Positions 17,042-24,591 of a DNA stretch of 25,137 nt are shown in pieces. The notes under the pieces were generated by a model, which saw only the letters and a list, made by a program, of their open reading frames with translations, was not told where the DNA came from and did no database searches. The stretch covers positions 1-25,137 of the forward strand of contig CAJUJZ010000019.1 of NCBI GenBank assembly GCA_910586745.1. The letters run 5' to 3'. The DNA comes from an uncultured Mucispirillum sp. Its GTDB lineage: Bacteria > Chrysiogenota > Deferribacteres > Deferribacterales > Mucispirillaceae. Position 1 is the stretch's first letter. Every line of letters begins with the position of its first letter. A program made the position numbers and the translations under genes.

Positions 17042-18592
17042 CTATAATGGAATAAGACCGTGTTTTTTATATGGTCTTGTTTCACGCTTAGAAGCATACA
17101 TTTCTAATGATGCTGCTAAATAGCTTCTTGTATCTGCTGGAAGTATAACATTATGGATATAGCCTCTTTTTGCTGCGACATAAGGGTTTGCAAATAACTC
17201 TCTATATTCATCAAGTCTTTTTTTAGTTTCAGCAGCTTTATCTTCTGCATTTTTGATTTCTTTACCATAAAGCAGGCTGACAGCACCTTCTGCACCCATA
17301 ACTGCAATTTCTGCACCTGGCCATGCAGCTACTCTGTCTGCTCCCATTTCTTTAGAACACATACCAATGTATGCACCACCATATGCTTTACGAATAATAA
17401 CTGTAAACTTTGGAACAGTTGCTGAAGCATAAGCAAATAAAAGTTTTGCACCATGTCTGATAATACCGCCATATTCCTGGTCCACACCCGGCATAAATCC
17501 TGGAACATCAACAAGAGTAATTAATGGTATATTAAACGCATTGCAAAAACGAATAAAGCGGGATGCTTTATCTGATGAGTCAATATCTAAAACACCTGCT
17601 TTAAATGCTGGCTGGTTAGCAATAATACCAACACTTCTGCCATTTAATCTGCCAAAGCCTACAATAATATTTTTAGCAAAGCTTTCCTGCACTTCTAAGA
17701 AATCAGCATTATCTACTACTCTCCAAATGATTTCGTGCATATCATAAGGCACTTTTGGATCATCTGGAACAATAAAGTTAAATGATTCATCTGGACCTAT
17801 TACACTGTTTCTTGATTCTTCTATAATAGGTGCTTCTTCTGAGTTATTAGAAGGAAGGAATGATAAAAGCCTTCTGGCAAGTCCTAATGCTTCAGGTCCT
17901 GATTTTGCAACAAAGTGAACAACACCAGAATAGTGAGCCTGTGCATCAACACCGCCAAGCTGTTCAAGGGAAACTTCTTCACCTGTAACTTCTTTAATGA
18001 TTTTAGGGCCTGTGATATACATTTGACCTTCTCTTTGAACTTGTATAATAAAGTCAGTTAATGCTGGAGAGTAAGCAGCACCACCTGCACATGGACCTGC
18101 AATAATACTAATCTGTGGAACAACACCTGAAAGAAGAACATTGCGATAGAATATACCACCGTAACCTGATAAAGCACTTACACCTTCCTGAACCCTTGCA
18201 CCACCTGAGTCATTAATAAAGATGAAAGGCGAACCAGTTTTAAGTGCTGCATCCATTAATTCTTGAGCTTTTCTAGCACCTGCTTCACCCATAGTTCCTG
18301 CATTAACAGTAAAGTCCTGACTGGCAACAAATACTGACCTGCCGTCTACAAGCCCCATTCCTGTAACCATACCGTCTGCTGGCAAATCTTTTTTATCCAT
18401 GCCAAAATCATTACAACGGTGTTGAACCATCAGGAAATCTTCTTGGAAAGTATCTTCATCAAGAAACATTCCTATACGCTCTCTGGCTGTATATTTGCCT
18501 TGAGAGTGCATTTTCTCAATCTGAGCATCACCGCCCCCTTTGTATAAGCGGGAACGAAGCTCAACCAGCTCTTTAATTTTGTCCTTGCTCAT
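17042..18592 (-). CDS. mmdA: Carboxyltransferase alpha subunit, probable methylmalonyl-CoA decarboxylase
   Basis: 516 residues, the usual length of MmdA/PccB-type carboxyltransferases with two crotonase-like domains. The N-terminal half contains the acyl-CoA-binding segment INDSGGARVQEGV and AGPCAGGAAYSPALTDF. The C-terminal half has PGFMPGVDQEYGGIIRHG and RKAYGGAYIGM for the carboxybiotin side. It moves the carboxyl group of the CoA substrate to biotin on MmdC. Because it is a CoA-type enzyme rather than the OadA type, the operon mmdA-D-C-B fits Na+-pumping methylmalonyl-CoA decarboxylase, converting (S)-methylmalonyl-CoA to propionyl-CoA. A glutaconyl-CoA role is less likely, as GcdA is longer. 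GAGG stands 5 nt before ATG 18592. Confidence 0.92.
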   Translation of the reverse strand: MSKDKIKELVELRSRLYKGGGDAQIEKMHSQGKYTARERIGMFLDEDTFQEDFLMVQHRCNDFGMDKKDLPADGMVTGMGLVDGRSVFVASQDFTVNAGTMGEAGARKAQELMDAALKTGSPFIFINDSGGARVQEGVSALSGYGGIFYRNVLLSGVVPQISIIAGPCAGGAAYSPALTDFIIQVQREGQMYITGPKIIKEVTGEEVSLEQLGGVDAQAHYSGVVHFVAKSGPEALGLARRLLSFLPSNNSEEAPIIEESRNSVIGPDESFNFIVPDDPKVPYDMHEIIWRVVDNADFLEVQESFAKNIIVGFGRLNGRSVGIIANQPAFKAGVLDIDSSDKASRFIRFCNAFNIPLITLVDVPGFMPGVDQEYGGIIRHGAKLLFAYASATVPKFTVIIRKAYGGAYIGMCSKEMGADRVAAWPGAEIAVMGAEGAVSLLYGKEIKNAEDKAAETKKRLDEYRELFANPYVAAKRGYIHNVILPADTRSYLAASLEMYASKRETRPYKKHGLIPL

Positions 18593-18633
18593 TTGAACCT
18601 CATCTTAAAAAAATAATTATATAATTATATTCA

Positions 18634-18655
18634 AAAATTTCATTTATGAAATTTT
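18634..18655. promoter_or_regulatory. Inverted repeat overlapping the mmd -10 element, candidate operator
   Basis: Perfect 9-bp arms AAAATTTCA and TGAAATTTT around a 4-nt centre cover the -10 box and predicted start point of the mmd promoter. This is the usual place for a repressor site; it could instead be a 5' mRNA hairpin. No regulator gene is adjacent. Confidence 0.4.
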
Positions 18656-18679
18656 AAACCTATGCCGTGATAAATTCAA
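18651..18679 (-). promoter_or_regulatory. Promoter of the mmdADCB operon
   Basis: On the minus strand TTGAAT (18674-18679) and TAAAAT (18651-18656) are exactly 17 nt apart, each one or two bases from the sigma-70 consensus. Transcription would start near 18643, about 50 nt before the mmdA ATG. This is the clearest promoter in the window. Confidence 0.6.
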
Positions 18680-18819
18680 CACATTTATTGCTCCTGCATA
18701 TATATTTTAGAAAAATACATAAAATATTTATGCAAAATAATGAATTACATATATCTTTTATTAAATAAGCGTAATTTTATACCCATTTTTCCCAGTTATC
18801 AAGTATAATTATACTCTTT

Positions 18820-20397
18820 TTATTTTTTCCTTTTAACAGGTCGTCTTCTATTTGACACTTCTTTTTTGTTCTTTACTCTTGAATATCCTGTTTTTCTTCT
18901 TCCCCTGCCTGATTTAAACTGTTTTAATATTTTATTTAAATCATCAGGTATAACAACAAATCTTTCTTCCGGGTTTATATAATTCAGTTTATGTTTTGTG
19001 TAGCTTTCTATTTTAGGGATAAGATAAGAATCTTCTTCAGTTGCAAAAATAACTGACACACCTTTTTCACCAGCTCTTCCTGTCCTGCCTATTCTATGTA
19101 CATAGTCTTCTGGGTCTTCTGGCAGTGAGTAATTAAATACATGAGTAATACCGTCAATATGTATGCCTCGTGCTGCAACATCTGTTGCACATAATATGCG
19201 GATTGTGCCGTTTCTAAGTTCTTCTAATGTTTTAATTCTTCTTGACTGAGTAACATCCCCTGATAAAAGACCACATGAAAGTCCGCAGGCTTTAAACATA
19301 TCTGTAAGCCTTGCAACTTCATCTCGTCTGTTGCCAAAAATGATTACTCTGCTTAACATATCCTGAGAAATAATATTATATATAATAGAAAACTTTTCTT
19401 TATCTGATGCAATATAAGCAATCTGCTCAATATTTTCAGAAGTTATTTCTTTTGATTCTACTTCAAAGCTTAACGGGTTTTTTGTCCACTGAGCAGCAAG
19501 CCTTAAAATATCCTGATTTAATGTGGCACTAAAGAGCATTGTCTGCCTTTTAGATTTAGATGGAGCTGCACTTATTATCTTTTTCATATCTGGGATAAAG
19601 CCCATATCAAGCATTCTGTCTGCTTCATCAATAACCAGTATTTCTACTTCGCTTAAATTAAGGACACCCTGATCTTTATAATCAATAAGTCTGCCTGGAG
19701 TAGCAACTAATATATCAATAAACTTATTTTCAATCTGGCGTTTCTGTTTTTCATAGTTAATACCACCAAAAACTGACTGTATAGTTAAGCCACAGTATCT
19801 GCCAATATTTCTAGCATCTTTTTCTATCTGGATAACAAGCTCTCTTGTTGGTGCCATAATTAATGCCCTTGGAGAGCCTTTCTTCCTGTTATTTAATTCA
19901 TTATTCATAAGTCTTGTAAATAATGTGATTAAAAACGCAGCAGTTTTTCCTGTACCAGTCTGAGCCTTGCCTGAAACATCTTTGCCTTTTAAGCTTTCAG
20001 GCAGAATAAGCTGCTGAATTGGTGTGCAGTATTTATATTCACATTCATATATACCTTTCATAAGCTTTGATGAAAGCTCTAAATCATGGAAACGAAGTAC
20101 ACCTTCTTTTTCTTCCACTTGAAATTCATTTATATCCCAGTCTCCAAGTTCTACCACTTCATCTTCCATATTAATATTTTTAAGCTCAGCATTTTTAATC
20201 TGCCTGCTTTTAGTTTTGCTTGGAATATTTTTGCTGTTTTTTCTTCTTTCTGAATGTTTATTTTCTGATGATGCTGGCTGACTTTCTTTATTTATTTCTT
20301 TTTGTGCAATTTTTTTTGAAATCTCTTTAATGATTATTTGATTTTGTGCAGTCTTGTTTTTCTTAATAATTTGTTTAATTCTTTCAAGTATTGACAT
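18820..20397 (-). CDS. DEAD-box ATP-dependent RNA helicase
   Basis: 525 residues from ATG 20397, chosen because AAGGG precedes it by 4 nt; the frame is open further upstream (to 20481) but that part is AT-rich and lacks a good site. A charged, disordered N-terminus of about 95 residues precedes the core. The core shows the Q-motif phenylalanine and YCTPIQ, motif I AQTGTGKT (GTGKT at 148-152), motif Ia PTRELV, TPGRLID, motif II VIDEADR (Asp257 first), motif III SAT, and motif VI HRIGRTGRAG. A very basic tail follows (RGRRKTGYSR to the end), likely RNA-binding, as in RhlE/RhlB/CsdA types. It probably unwinds structured rRNA or mRNA. It is monocistronic as far as visible, with no clear terminator downstream. 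Confidence 0.95.
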   Translation of the reverse strand: MSILERIKQIIKKNKTAQNQIIIKEISKKIAQKEINKESQPASSENKHSERRKNSKNIPSKTKSRQIKNAELKNINMEDEVVELGDWDINEFQVEEKEGVLRFHDLELSSKLMKGIYECEYKYCTPIQQLILPESLKGKDVSGKAQTGTGKTAAFLITLFTRLMNNELNNRKKGSPRALIMAPTRELVIQIEKDARNIGRYCGLTIQSVFGGINYEKQKRQIENKFIDILVATPGRLIDYKDQGVLNLSEVEILVIDEADRMLDMGFIPDMKKIISAAPSKSKRQTMLFSATLNQDILRLAAQWTKNPLSFEVESKEITSENIEQIAYIASDKEKFSIIYNIISQDMLSRVIIFGNRRDEVARLTDMFKACGLSCGLLSGDVTQSRRIKTLEELRNGTIRILCATDVAARGIHIDGITHVFNYSLPEDPEDYVHRIGRTGRAGEKGVSVIFATEEDSYLIPKIESYTKHKLNYINPEERFVVIPDDLNKILKQFKSGRGRRKTGYSRVKNKKEVSNRRRPVKRKK

Positions 20398-20580
20398 TTT
20401 ACCCTTCATTATATTAATTATTTTTTTAAAAAATTCATAAGTATTCGCAATATATAATATAAATTCAAATTTTGGTAGCAATTTTTTTATTTTTTATTAA
20501 ATTTTATTTTAAATTAAAAAATTATACTTTTGTATTAATAAGTTAAAAAATCATATAGAAAATCAAGACTTTTAATTAAT

Positions 20581-20612
20581 AAAAAAAAAAGCAGACACAA
20601 TAATATGTGCCT
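20581..20612 (-). terminator. Intrinsic terminator of the small secreted-protein gene
   Basis: The minus-strand transcript folds AGGCACA with TGTGTCT (7 bp, one G-U, 6-nt loop) and is followed after GC by ten U. It starts 12 nt after the stop codon at 20625, which supports the reality of that short gene. Confidence 0.7.
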
Positions 20613-20624
20613 TACTTATTTCAA

Positions 20625-20840
20625 TTACTTTGATGCTTTTGGTATTAATTCAATATTTGCAGACTCATTATAGCAGGCTTTAAAAAGATATTGAATATCC
20701 ACAATATTGATACTCTTTATGTCAATTTGTGGATTATCTACTCCTGAACTAGAACTTGAACCAAAACTGCTGCATACAAAAGGGCAAAGCATTATAGATA
20801 ATGCAAAAATAAGAAAAAACTTTAATTGAAATTTTTGCAG
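20625..20840 (-). CDS. Small exported orphan protein with no canonical start codon
   Basis: An open frame of 71 codons from CTG 20840, missed by ATG-based gene finding. It reads as a small secreted protein: basic LQKFQLK, a hydrophobic core FFLIFALSIML, a possible cleavage near VCSSFG, a Ser-rich stretch, then about 40 polar residues ending IPKASK. No known domain is recognised. An in-frame stop lies just upstream, and the only codons available before the hydrophobic core are GTA, ATA, TAT and CTG. GGTGG precedes the CTG by about 9 nt. Either CTG is used or the start has been lost by mutation. A good terminator follows immediately. Confidence 0.5.
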   Translation of the reverse strand: MQKFQLKFFLIFALSIMLCPFVCSSFGSSSSSGVDNPQIDIKSINIVDIQYLFKACYNESANIELIPKASK

Positions 20841-21441
20841 ATATATTACCCACCAGAAAAATTATTTAAGATAATATTAAAAATCTGTCCAAAAGATTGG
20901 GTAATATATATATAAAACTTTCAATAAACGAAATAAATCTTTAGTGTTTTAAAAATAATAAAATATCAAAATAATATATGATAAAAGAATAAATCACATG
21001 AAAAATTTGGCAGTATACGAAAAGAGGATACCAAAAGGCACCCTCTTTCCCATATACTATTTGTAACCTTAAATATACTATAGATACTACTATTATTTAA
21101 TACTTTCTACCTTAATTATACTTTACTATATTTAAGATACTTATATACTTAAAAAATATACTTTATATACTCATAATAATTATTATTCTACTTGTTCTCT
21201 ATGATTGTAATATAGTAACAATTCTTAATAATGTCAACCACTTATTTTGACAGATTTCAAAATTCTTGTATTTTTGCTTAAGTTTTAAGCAATTATTTTT
21301 GATATTATTTTATTTATCAATAAGTTAAAAATATTAATTTTTTATAATTTTTTTTTGTAATTTCAAAAAATATTCTTTATTTTATTAGGTTTTATTTTGC
21401 AGATTCTCTAACTTGAATTGGTCAATATTTTATATTTGCTT
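20841..21441. other. Gene-free AT-rich region
   Basis: About 600 nt without a convincing ORF on either strand. It contains a stem-loop at 21021-21048 (AAAGAGG pairing with CCTCTTT, plus an inner CC/GG pair closing an AAAA loop), followed by the TATACT-rich segment listed separately. The stretch 21190-21440 is plain AT-rich DNA with runs of T and A in which I see nothing more. Confidence 0.5.
21054..21171. repeat. Cluster of nine ATACT motifs
   Basis: ATACT begins at 21054, 21075, 21084, 21100, 21118, 21137, 21145, 21158 and 21167, most copies within ATATACT or GATACT. Gaps are 8-21 nt, many near 9 or 18. It looks like a degenerate short-period repeat or a set of binding sites, right after a stem-loop and outside any gene. 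Function unknown; AT bias explains part of it. Confidence 0.4.
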
Positions 21442-21481
21442 AAAAAAAAGGCAGATACTTATCCTATACCAATATCTGCCT
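21442..21481 (-). terminator. Intrinsic terminator of the HIT-family gene
   Basis: Perfect 9-bp stem AGGCAGATA / TATCTGCCT with a 15-nt loop, followed on the minus strand by eight U (21442-21449). It lies about 35 nt after the stop of the HIT gene and is the best-formed terminator in the window. Confidence 0.85.
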
Positions 21482-21515
21482 GTATTTCTGCATAATTTTT
21501 AAGCAAAGCACACAA

Positions 21516-21932
21516 TTATATATGTTTTTTTATACTTTCTGCATCTTTTGCAATTTCTGTGATTTCCACTTTTAATCTTGGCGGAGTATGTTTGCCAAAA
21601 TCGTCATTAATGTATCTTGGAATAATATGTACATGAGAATGGAATACTTCCTGACCAGAAGCAGGCTCATTTTGCTGAAACATATATATACCTTCTGCAT
21701 TAAAAGCAGTCTTTACAGCTAATGCCACCTTTTTAAGCACAGGATAAAAACCATCTCCCACATTATCTGGAGTATCAAGCAGATTGCGGCAGTGGTGTTT
21801 TGGTATAACAAGAGTATGACCGAAAGCAGCAGGATTAATATCCATAAACGCTAAAAAATTGTCATCTTCATATACTTTACAGGACGGTATCTCACCTGCA
21901 ATAATTTTACAAAATATGCAATCATTTTCCAT
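21516..21932 (-). CDS. HIT-family nucleotide hydrolase (Hint-like)
   Basis: 138 residues from ATG 21932 (MENDCIFCK), chosen for GAGGTG 4-5 nt upstream; the frame extends upstream to 21977, but that part is not protein-like. The histidine-triad signature HSHVH lies at 98-102 within HVHIIPR. The N-terminal CIFCKI (Cys5, Cys8) and the HH pair at 46-47 fit the zinc-binding branch of the family. HIT proteins hydrolyse AMP-linked substrates such as AMP-amino acid, phosphoramidate or dinucleoside polyphosphates; the physiological substrate cannot be told from sequence. Single gene with its own terminator. Confidence 0.93.
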   Translation of the reverse strand: MENDCIFCKIIAGEIPSCKVYEDDNFLAFMDINPAAFGHTLVIPKHHCRNLLDTPDNVGDGFYPVLKKVALAVKTAFNAEGIYMFQQNEPASGQEVFHSHVHIIPRYINDDFGKHTPPRLKVEITEIAKDAESIKKHI

Positions 21933-22035
21933 TATACACCTCATCTTATGATAAATAATATATAATATGCTATACAAATTTTTATATGTAAATATAAAAA
22001 TATATCTGTATTGTAATCATACAAAGAATTTAATA

Positions 22036-22313
22036 TTATGAAAGCAGCATATTATATATTTCATAGTCAGTATCTTTAAAAACATTAAATACAATATCTA
22101 TTTCATCCCCACTATTTTGCATAAATTCTTTTACTTATTTCACAGCAGTTTCTGCAGCCTTTTGATTTGGAAAATTAAACTGCCCTGTTTCTATACAGCA
22201 GAACAATATAATTTTTATATTATACTATACGGCTATATTTAAACATGACTTACAGCAGTCAGATTGTATGCTGGTGCAATTTTTGCCATGCCTTTTAATT
22301 GTGAATAATCCAC
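22036..22313 (-). pseudogene. Decayed macro-domain (ADP-ribose-binding) protein gene
   Basis: Two remnants on the minus strand read as pieces of one macro domain (YmdB/O-acetyl-ADP-ribose deacetylase type). The first (22313-22242) contains GMAKIAPAYNLTAV, matching the family's G-x-A-x-I-T-x-G-Y-N-L-P segment, and then stops at TAA 22239. The second, in another frame (from about 22203), gives ETGQFNFPNQKAAETAVK, the counterpart of the family's STGxxGFPxxxAA helix. It then meets TAA at 22135 and continues with a V-F-N-V-F-K-D-T-D-Y-E-I-Y strand and helix to the stop at 22036. The N-terminal half with the NAAN and Gly-rich loop is missing. Stops, a frame change and truncation show that it is dead. 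Confidence 0.72.
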
Positions 22314-22484
22314 CTTATTTTAATGCAGTATATATCATATAAGTTAAAAACAGCATAACAAGATAAATACATTTTTTATTTCACAAATTATACAAAATTT
22401 TATATCAGAACATATATCTTATTGGACAAATGTAAATAAAAATTTTATATTTTATTTTGATGAATAATATCTTTATTATTTTAG

Positions 22485-22513
22485 TTGATTTTATTCTATT
22501 AATTTTATATGCT
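22485..22513 (+). promoter_or_regulatory. Candidate promoter of the signalling operon
   Basis: TTGATT (22485-22490) and TATGCT (22508-22513) are 17 nt apart, about 30 nt before the first ATG of the operon. The rest of 22314-22484 is AT-rich with no gene seen. Moderate match only. Confidence 0.4.
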
Positions 22514-22543
22514 GTTTAATAATGAATAATATAAGGCGGTGTT

Positions 22544-23125
22544 ATGAATTCAGATACACTTATAAATGACCTTAGTGTAGTAAGAGAATATTTTTCTCAC
22601 AACTTACGCACATCTACTGCTATGGTTGTTGCAACTGTCAGCCTTTTTAAATTTGGTCTTAGTGATGATACTGACAGTATGGCAGATATGATTGTAGAAT
22701 CATCATACTTTCTTGATGTTTATGATAAAGGAATGGAAGTATTGTTTAACTATATATTAGGAAAACCAATACGCAATGATAAAGAAATATTTGACCCTGT
22801 AAAAATTACAGGTAAAGTGATAGAAGATTTAAGAAGCACTATTAAAGAGCAGAATATTAATATTTCATGCTTTTTTGAAGATATGAATACATGGGAAACT
22901 AACAGCTATGTAGCAAAAACTCTGCTGGAACTTATCCTATGTGAAGAAATTAGAAAATGCACTGCAGAAATGACTATTTCTTCAAGAGATAATGTTTTAT
23001 ACATTAAAAAATCAGAAGAAACCAAAAACCCAGAAATATATAAAATCTTCGCAAGATTTTTTGCTGAATTCAATATAGAATTCACTTATACTCTTGATAC
23101 TCTTACACTGAGGTTTGCAAAATGA
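22544..23125 (+). CDS. Histidine phosphotransferase-like protein (ChpT-like; DHp with degenerate kinase core)
   Basis: 193 residues, soluble, no signal or membrane segment. The N-terminal 80 residues resemble the dimerisation/phosphoacceptor helix pair of histidine kinases: FSHNLRTSTA with His19 corresponds to the H-box S-H-x-L-R-T-P. The remaining part resembles the ATP-binding fold only faintly. The N-box region reads KTLLELILCEEIRKCT, where the usual Asn is Glu, and no G1/G2 glycine boxes follow. This is the architecture of ChpT-type phosphotransferases, which relay phosphate without hydrolysing ATP. The next gene, a receiver, starts inside its stop codon (ATGA), making it the obvious partner. 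GGCGG precedes ATG 22544. Alternative: an inactive sensor kinase remnant, though the intact frame argues against decay. Confidence 0.6.
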   Translation: MNSDTLINDLSVVREYFSHNLRTSTAMVVATVSLFKFGLSDDTDSMADMIVESSYFLDVYDKGMEVLFNYILGKPIRNDKEIFDPVKITGKVIEDLRSTIKEQNINISCFFEDMNTWETNSYVAKTLLELILCEEIRKCTAEMTISSRDNVLYIKKSEETKNPEIYKIFARFFAEFNIEFTYTLDTLTLRFAK

Positions 23126-23481
23126 AAGTTTTAATTGCAGATGATGAACTTAGACTCCGTAAAGTTATCGCCCTTTATATGTCTAAATGCGGATATGAAA
23201 TAATAGAAGCAGGAAACGGCGAAACAGCTATTGAACTTGCAAAAGAAAATAAACCTGATGCAATAGTGTTAGATGTTATGATGCCTGGTATGACAGGTAT
23301 TGAAGCAACTAAAAAAATCAGAGAACTGCCAGAATTTGCTAAAACACCTATTATTCTTTTAACAGCTAATGCCAGTGAAGATGACATTAAAATAGGACTT
23401 GCTTCTGGTGCAGATAAATATATTACAAAGCCATTTTCTCCTAAAGAATTAGTAGAATCAATAGATAATTTTGTAAAATAA
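23122..23481 (+). CDS. Single-domain response regulator (CheY-like receiver)
   Basis: 119 residues, a receiver domain only. All key residues are present: the acidic pair Asp7-Asp8, the phospho-acceptor Asp51 in VLDVMMPG, Thr81 in LLTA and Lys103 in ITKPF. With no output domain it must act through protein contacts, most simply with the phosphotransferase encoded just before it (4-nt ATGA overlap) and perhaps the HDOD protein that follows 18 nt later. Confidence 0.93.
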   Translation: MKVLIADDELRLRKVIALYMSKCGYEIIEAGNGETAIELAKENKPDAIVLDVMMPGMTGIEATKKIRELPEFAKTPIILLTANASEDDIKIGLASGADKYITKPFSPKELVESIDNFVK

Positions 23482-23499
23482 ATAGTAAATGGAATATTC

Positions 23500-24591
23500 A
23501 TGAATATACGCTTTATTGGAAGTGAAAATGGATTACTTACATTTAAAAAATTGCTGAATGGTAAAGCAAATGTTTCAAATGGAGCTGATGCAAAAGACGC
23601 TTTAATTTTTGAAATATCATCATTAGAAGTGCTTTACAAAATACCAAAACGCAATTTAGGCGTGCCTGTATTTTTCTATCTAACCACTCCAAATAAAACT
23701 GTTATATCTAATATAAAAGAATACAGAATTTCTGGAATACTTTTTCCACCATTAAATGCTGATGCTATAATGTCTAAACTTGTTCGCTCTCAAACTCAGG
23801 AAACAGCAGTTAATGAAAGAGATTATGAAACACTCCGTATTAAAATTATTGCAAAAGCTGAAAATATTCCTACACTTCCAACTATTGCTCAAGAGTTAAT
23901 AAAATTAACACGCAATACTTCTCAGGCTGCAATAGGACAGGTTACTTCAAAAATTAAAATGGATCAGGGAATATCTTCTAAAGTTATTAAACTTGTAAAC
24001 TCACCATTTTATGGTGTTCGTAAAGAAATAGCTTCTATAGACAGGGCAACTATGCTTTTAGGGTTCAGCTCAGTAAAAAATATTGCTCTTGCCATCTCTC
24101 TTGACCAGTATTACCAAAAACCATTTAATATGTATAAAACTACTGGACAAGCTATGTGGCAGCATGCTTATAATGTGGCATTAATTTCTTCAGAAATAGG
24201 AAAACATTTACAGCAGGACTGTGATGCTCTTTATATGGCAGGGTTAATGCATGATATAGGCAAGGTAGTAATGGCAGATTTTCTTGTAAAAGAAGTAGAA
24301 TGTGTTCAGGACGAAAGAGAACAGATTGGCTGCGACCATGCAGAAATTGCATCTGTTATTATGAATAAATGGTCTGTTGCTCCTGCTATTGTAGAAGCTG
24401 TTAAAACTCACCATGATGCAGGACCTGAATTATATGGCAGAATTGTTGCTGCTGCAAATCATATTGACCATGATAAAGATAATATGGATGAATATATTTA
24501 TCAGCTCAGCTCAGAACACCATATACAAGATACAGATACATTAAAAGAATCTATACAAACTATTTTAAGTGATAATACAGATGGCAACTAG
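23500..24591 (+). CDS. Pseudoreceiver-HDOD domain signalling protein
   Basis: 363 residues. Residues 1-100 have the alternating pattern of a receiver domain, but the site is changed: the phospho-Asp position is Glu38 (LIFEIS), the acidic pair is replaced around Ser8-Glu9, and the Lys of KP is gone (LFPPL). From about residue 115 to 310 comes an HDOD domain: IPTLPTIAQELIKLT, SKVIKLVNSPFYG, then AGLMHDIGKVVM with an HD pair and a further H-H at TKTHHDA-like KTHHDAGPE. HDOD proteins act as scaffolds or regulators in chemotaxis and stress signalling and often lack phosphodiesterase activity. Third gene of the operon. Confidence 0.85.
   Translation: MNIRFIGSENGLLTFKKLLNGKANVSNGADAKDALIFEISSLEVLYKIPKRNLGVPVFFYLTTPNKTVISNIKEYRISGILFPPLNADAIMSKLVRSQTQETAVNERDYETLRIKIIAKAENIPTLPTIAQELIKLTRNTSQAAIGQVTSKIKMDQGISSKVIKLVNSPFYGVRKEIASIDRATMLLGFSSVKNIALAISLDQYYQKPFNMYKTTGQAMWQHAYNVALISSEIGKHLQQDCDALYMAGLMHDIGKVVMADFLVKEVECVQDEREQIGCDHAEIASVIMNKWSVAPAIVEAVKTHHDAGPELYGRIVAAANHIDHDKDNMDEYIYQLSSEHHIQDTDTLKESIQTILSDNTDGN

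Noticed and set aside
17116..17514. Two minus-strand ORFs of 61-66 codons within mmdA
   Set aside because: They are alternative frames of a well-conserved carboxyltransferase and have no ribosome site or protein-like composition.
14959..18592. Oxaloacetate decarboxylase (OadABG)
   Set aside because: The alpha subunit is a CoA-type carboxyltransferase, not a pyruvate-carboxylase-like OadA, and the biotin carrier is a separate protein; methylmalonyl-CoA decarboxylase fits better.
18801..18814. Palindrome AGTATAATTATACT after the helicase gene as a terminator
   Set aside because: AT-only arms with no loop and, on the minus strand, no U-tract after it; too weak to call.
20690..20745. Two DnaA-box-like sequences (ATATCCACA and its near inverse), possible origin
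   Set aside because: Only two imperfect boxes inside a small coding frame, no dnaA, dnaN or gidA nearby and no box cluster; not enough for an origin.
21054..21171. CRISPR-like array
   Set aside because: The repeated unit is only 5-7 nt, spacing is irregular (8-21 nt) and there are no cas genes.
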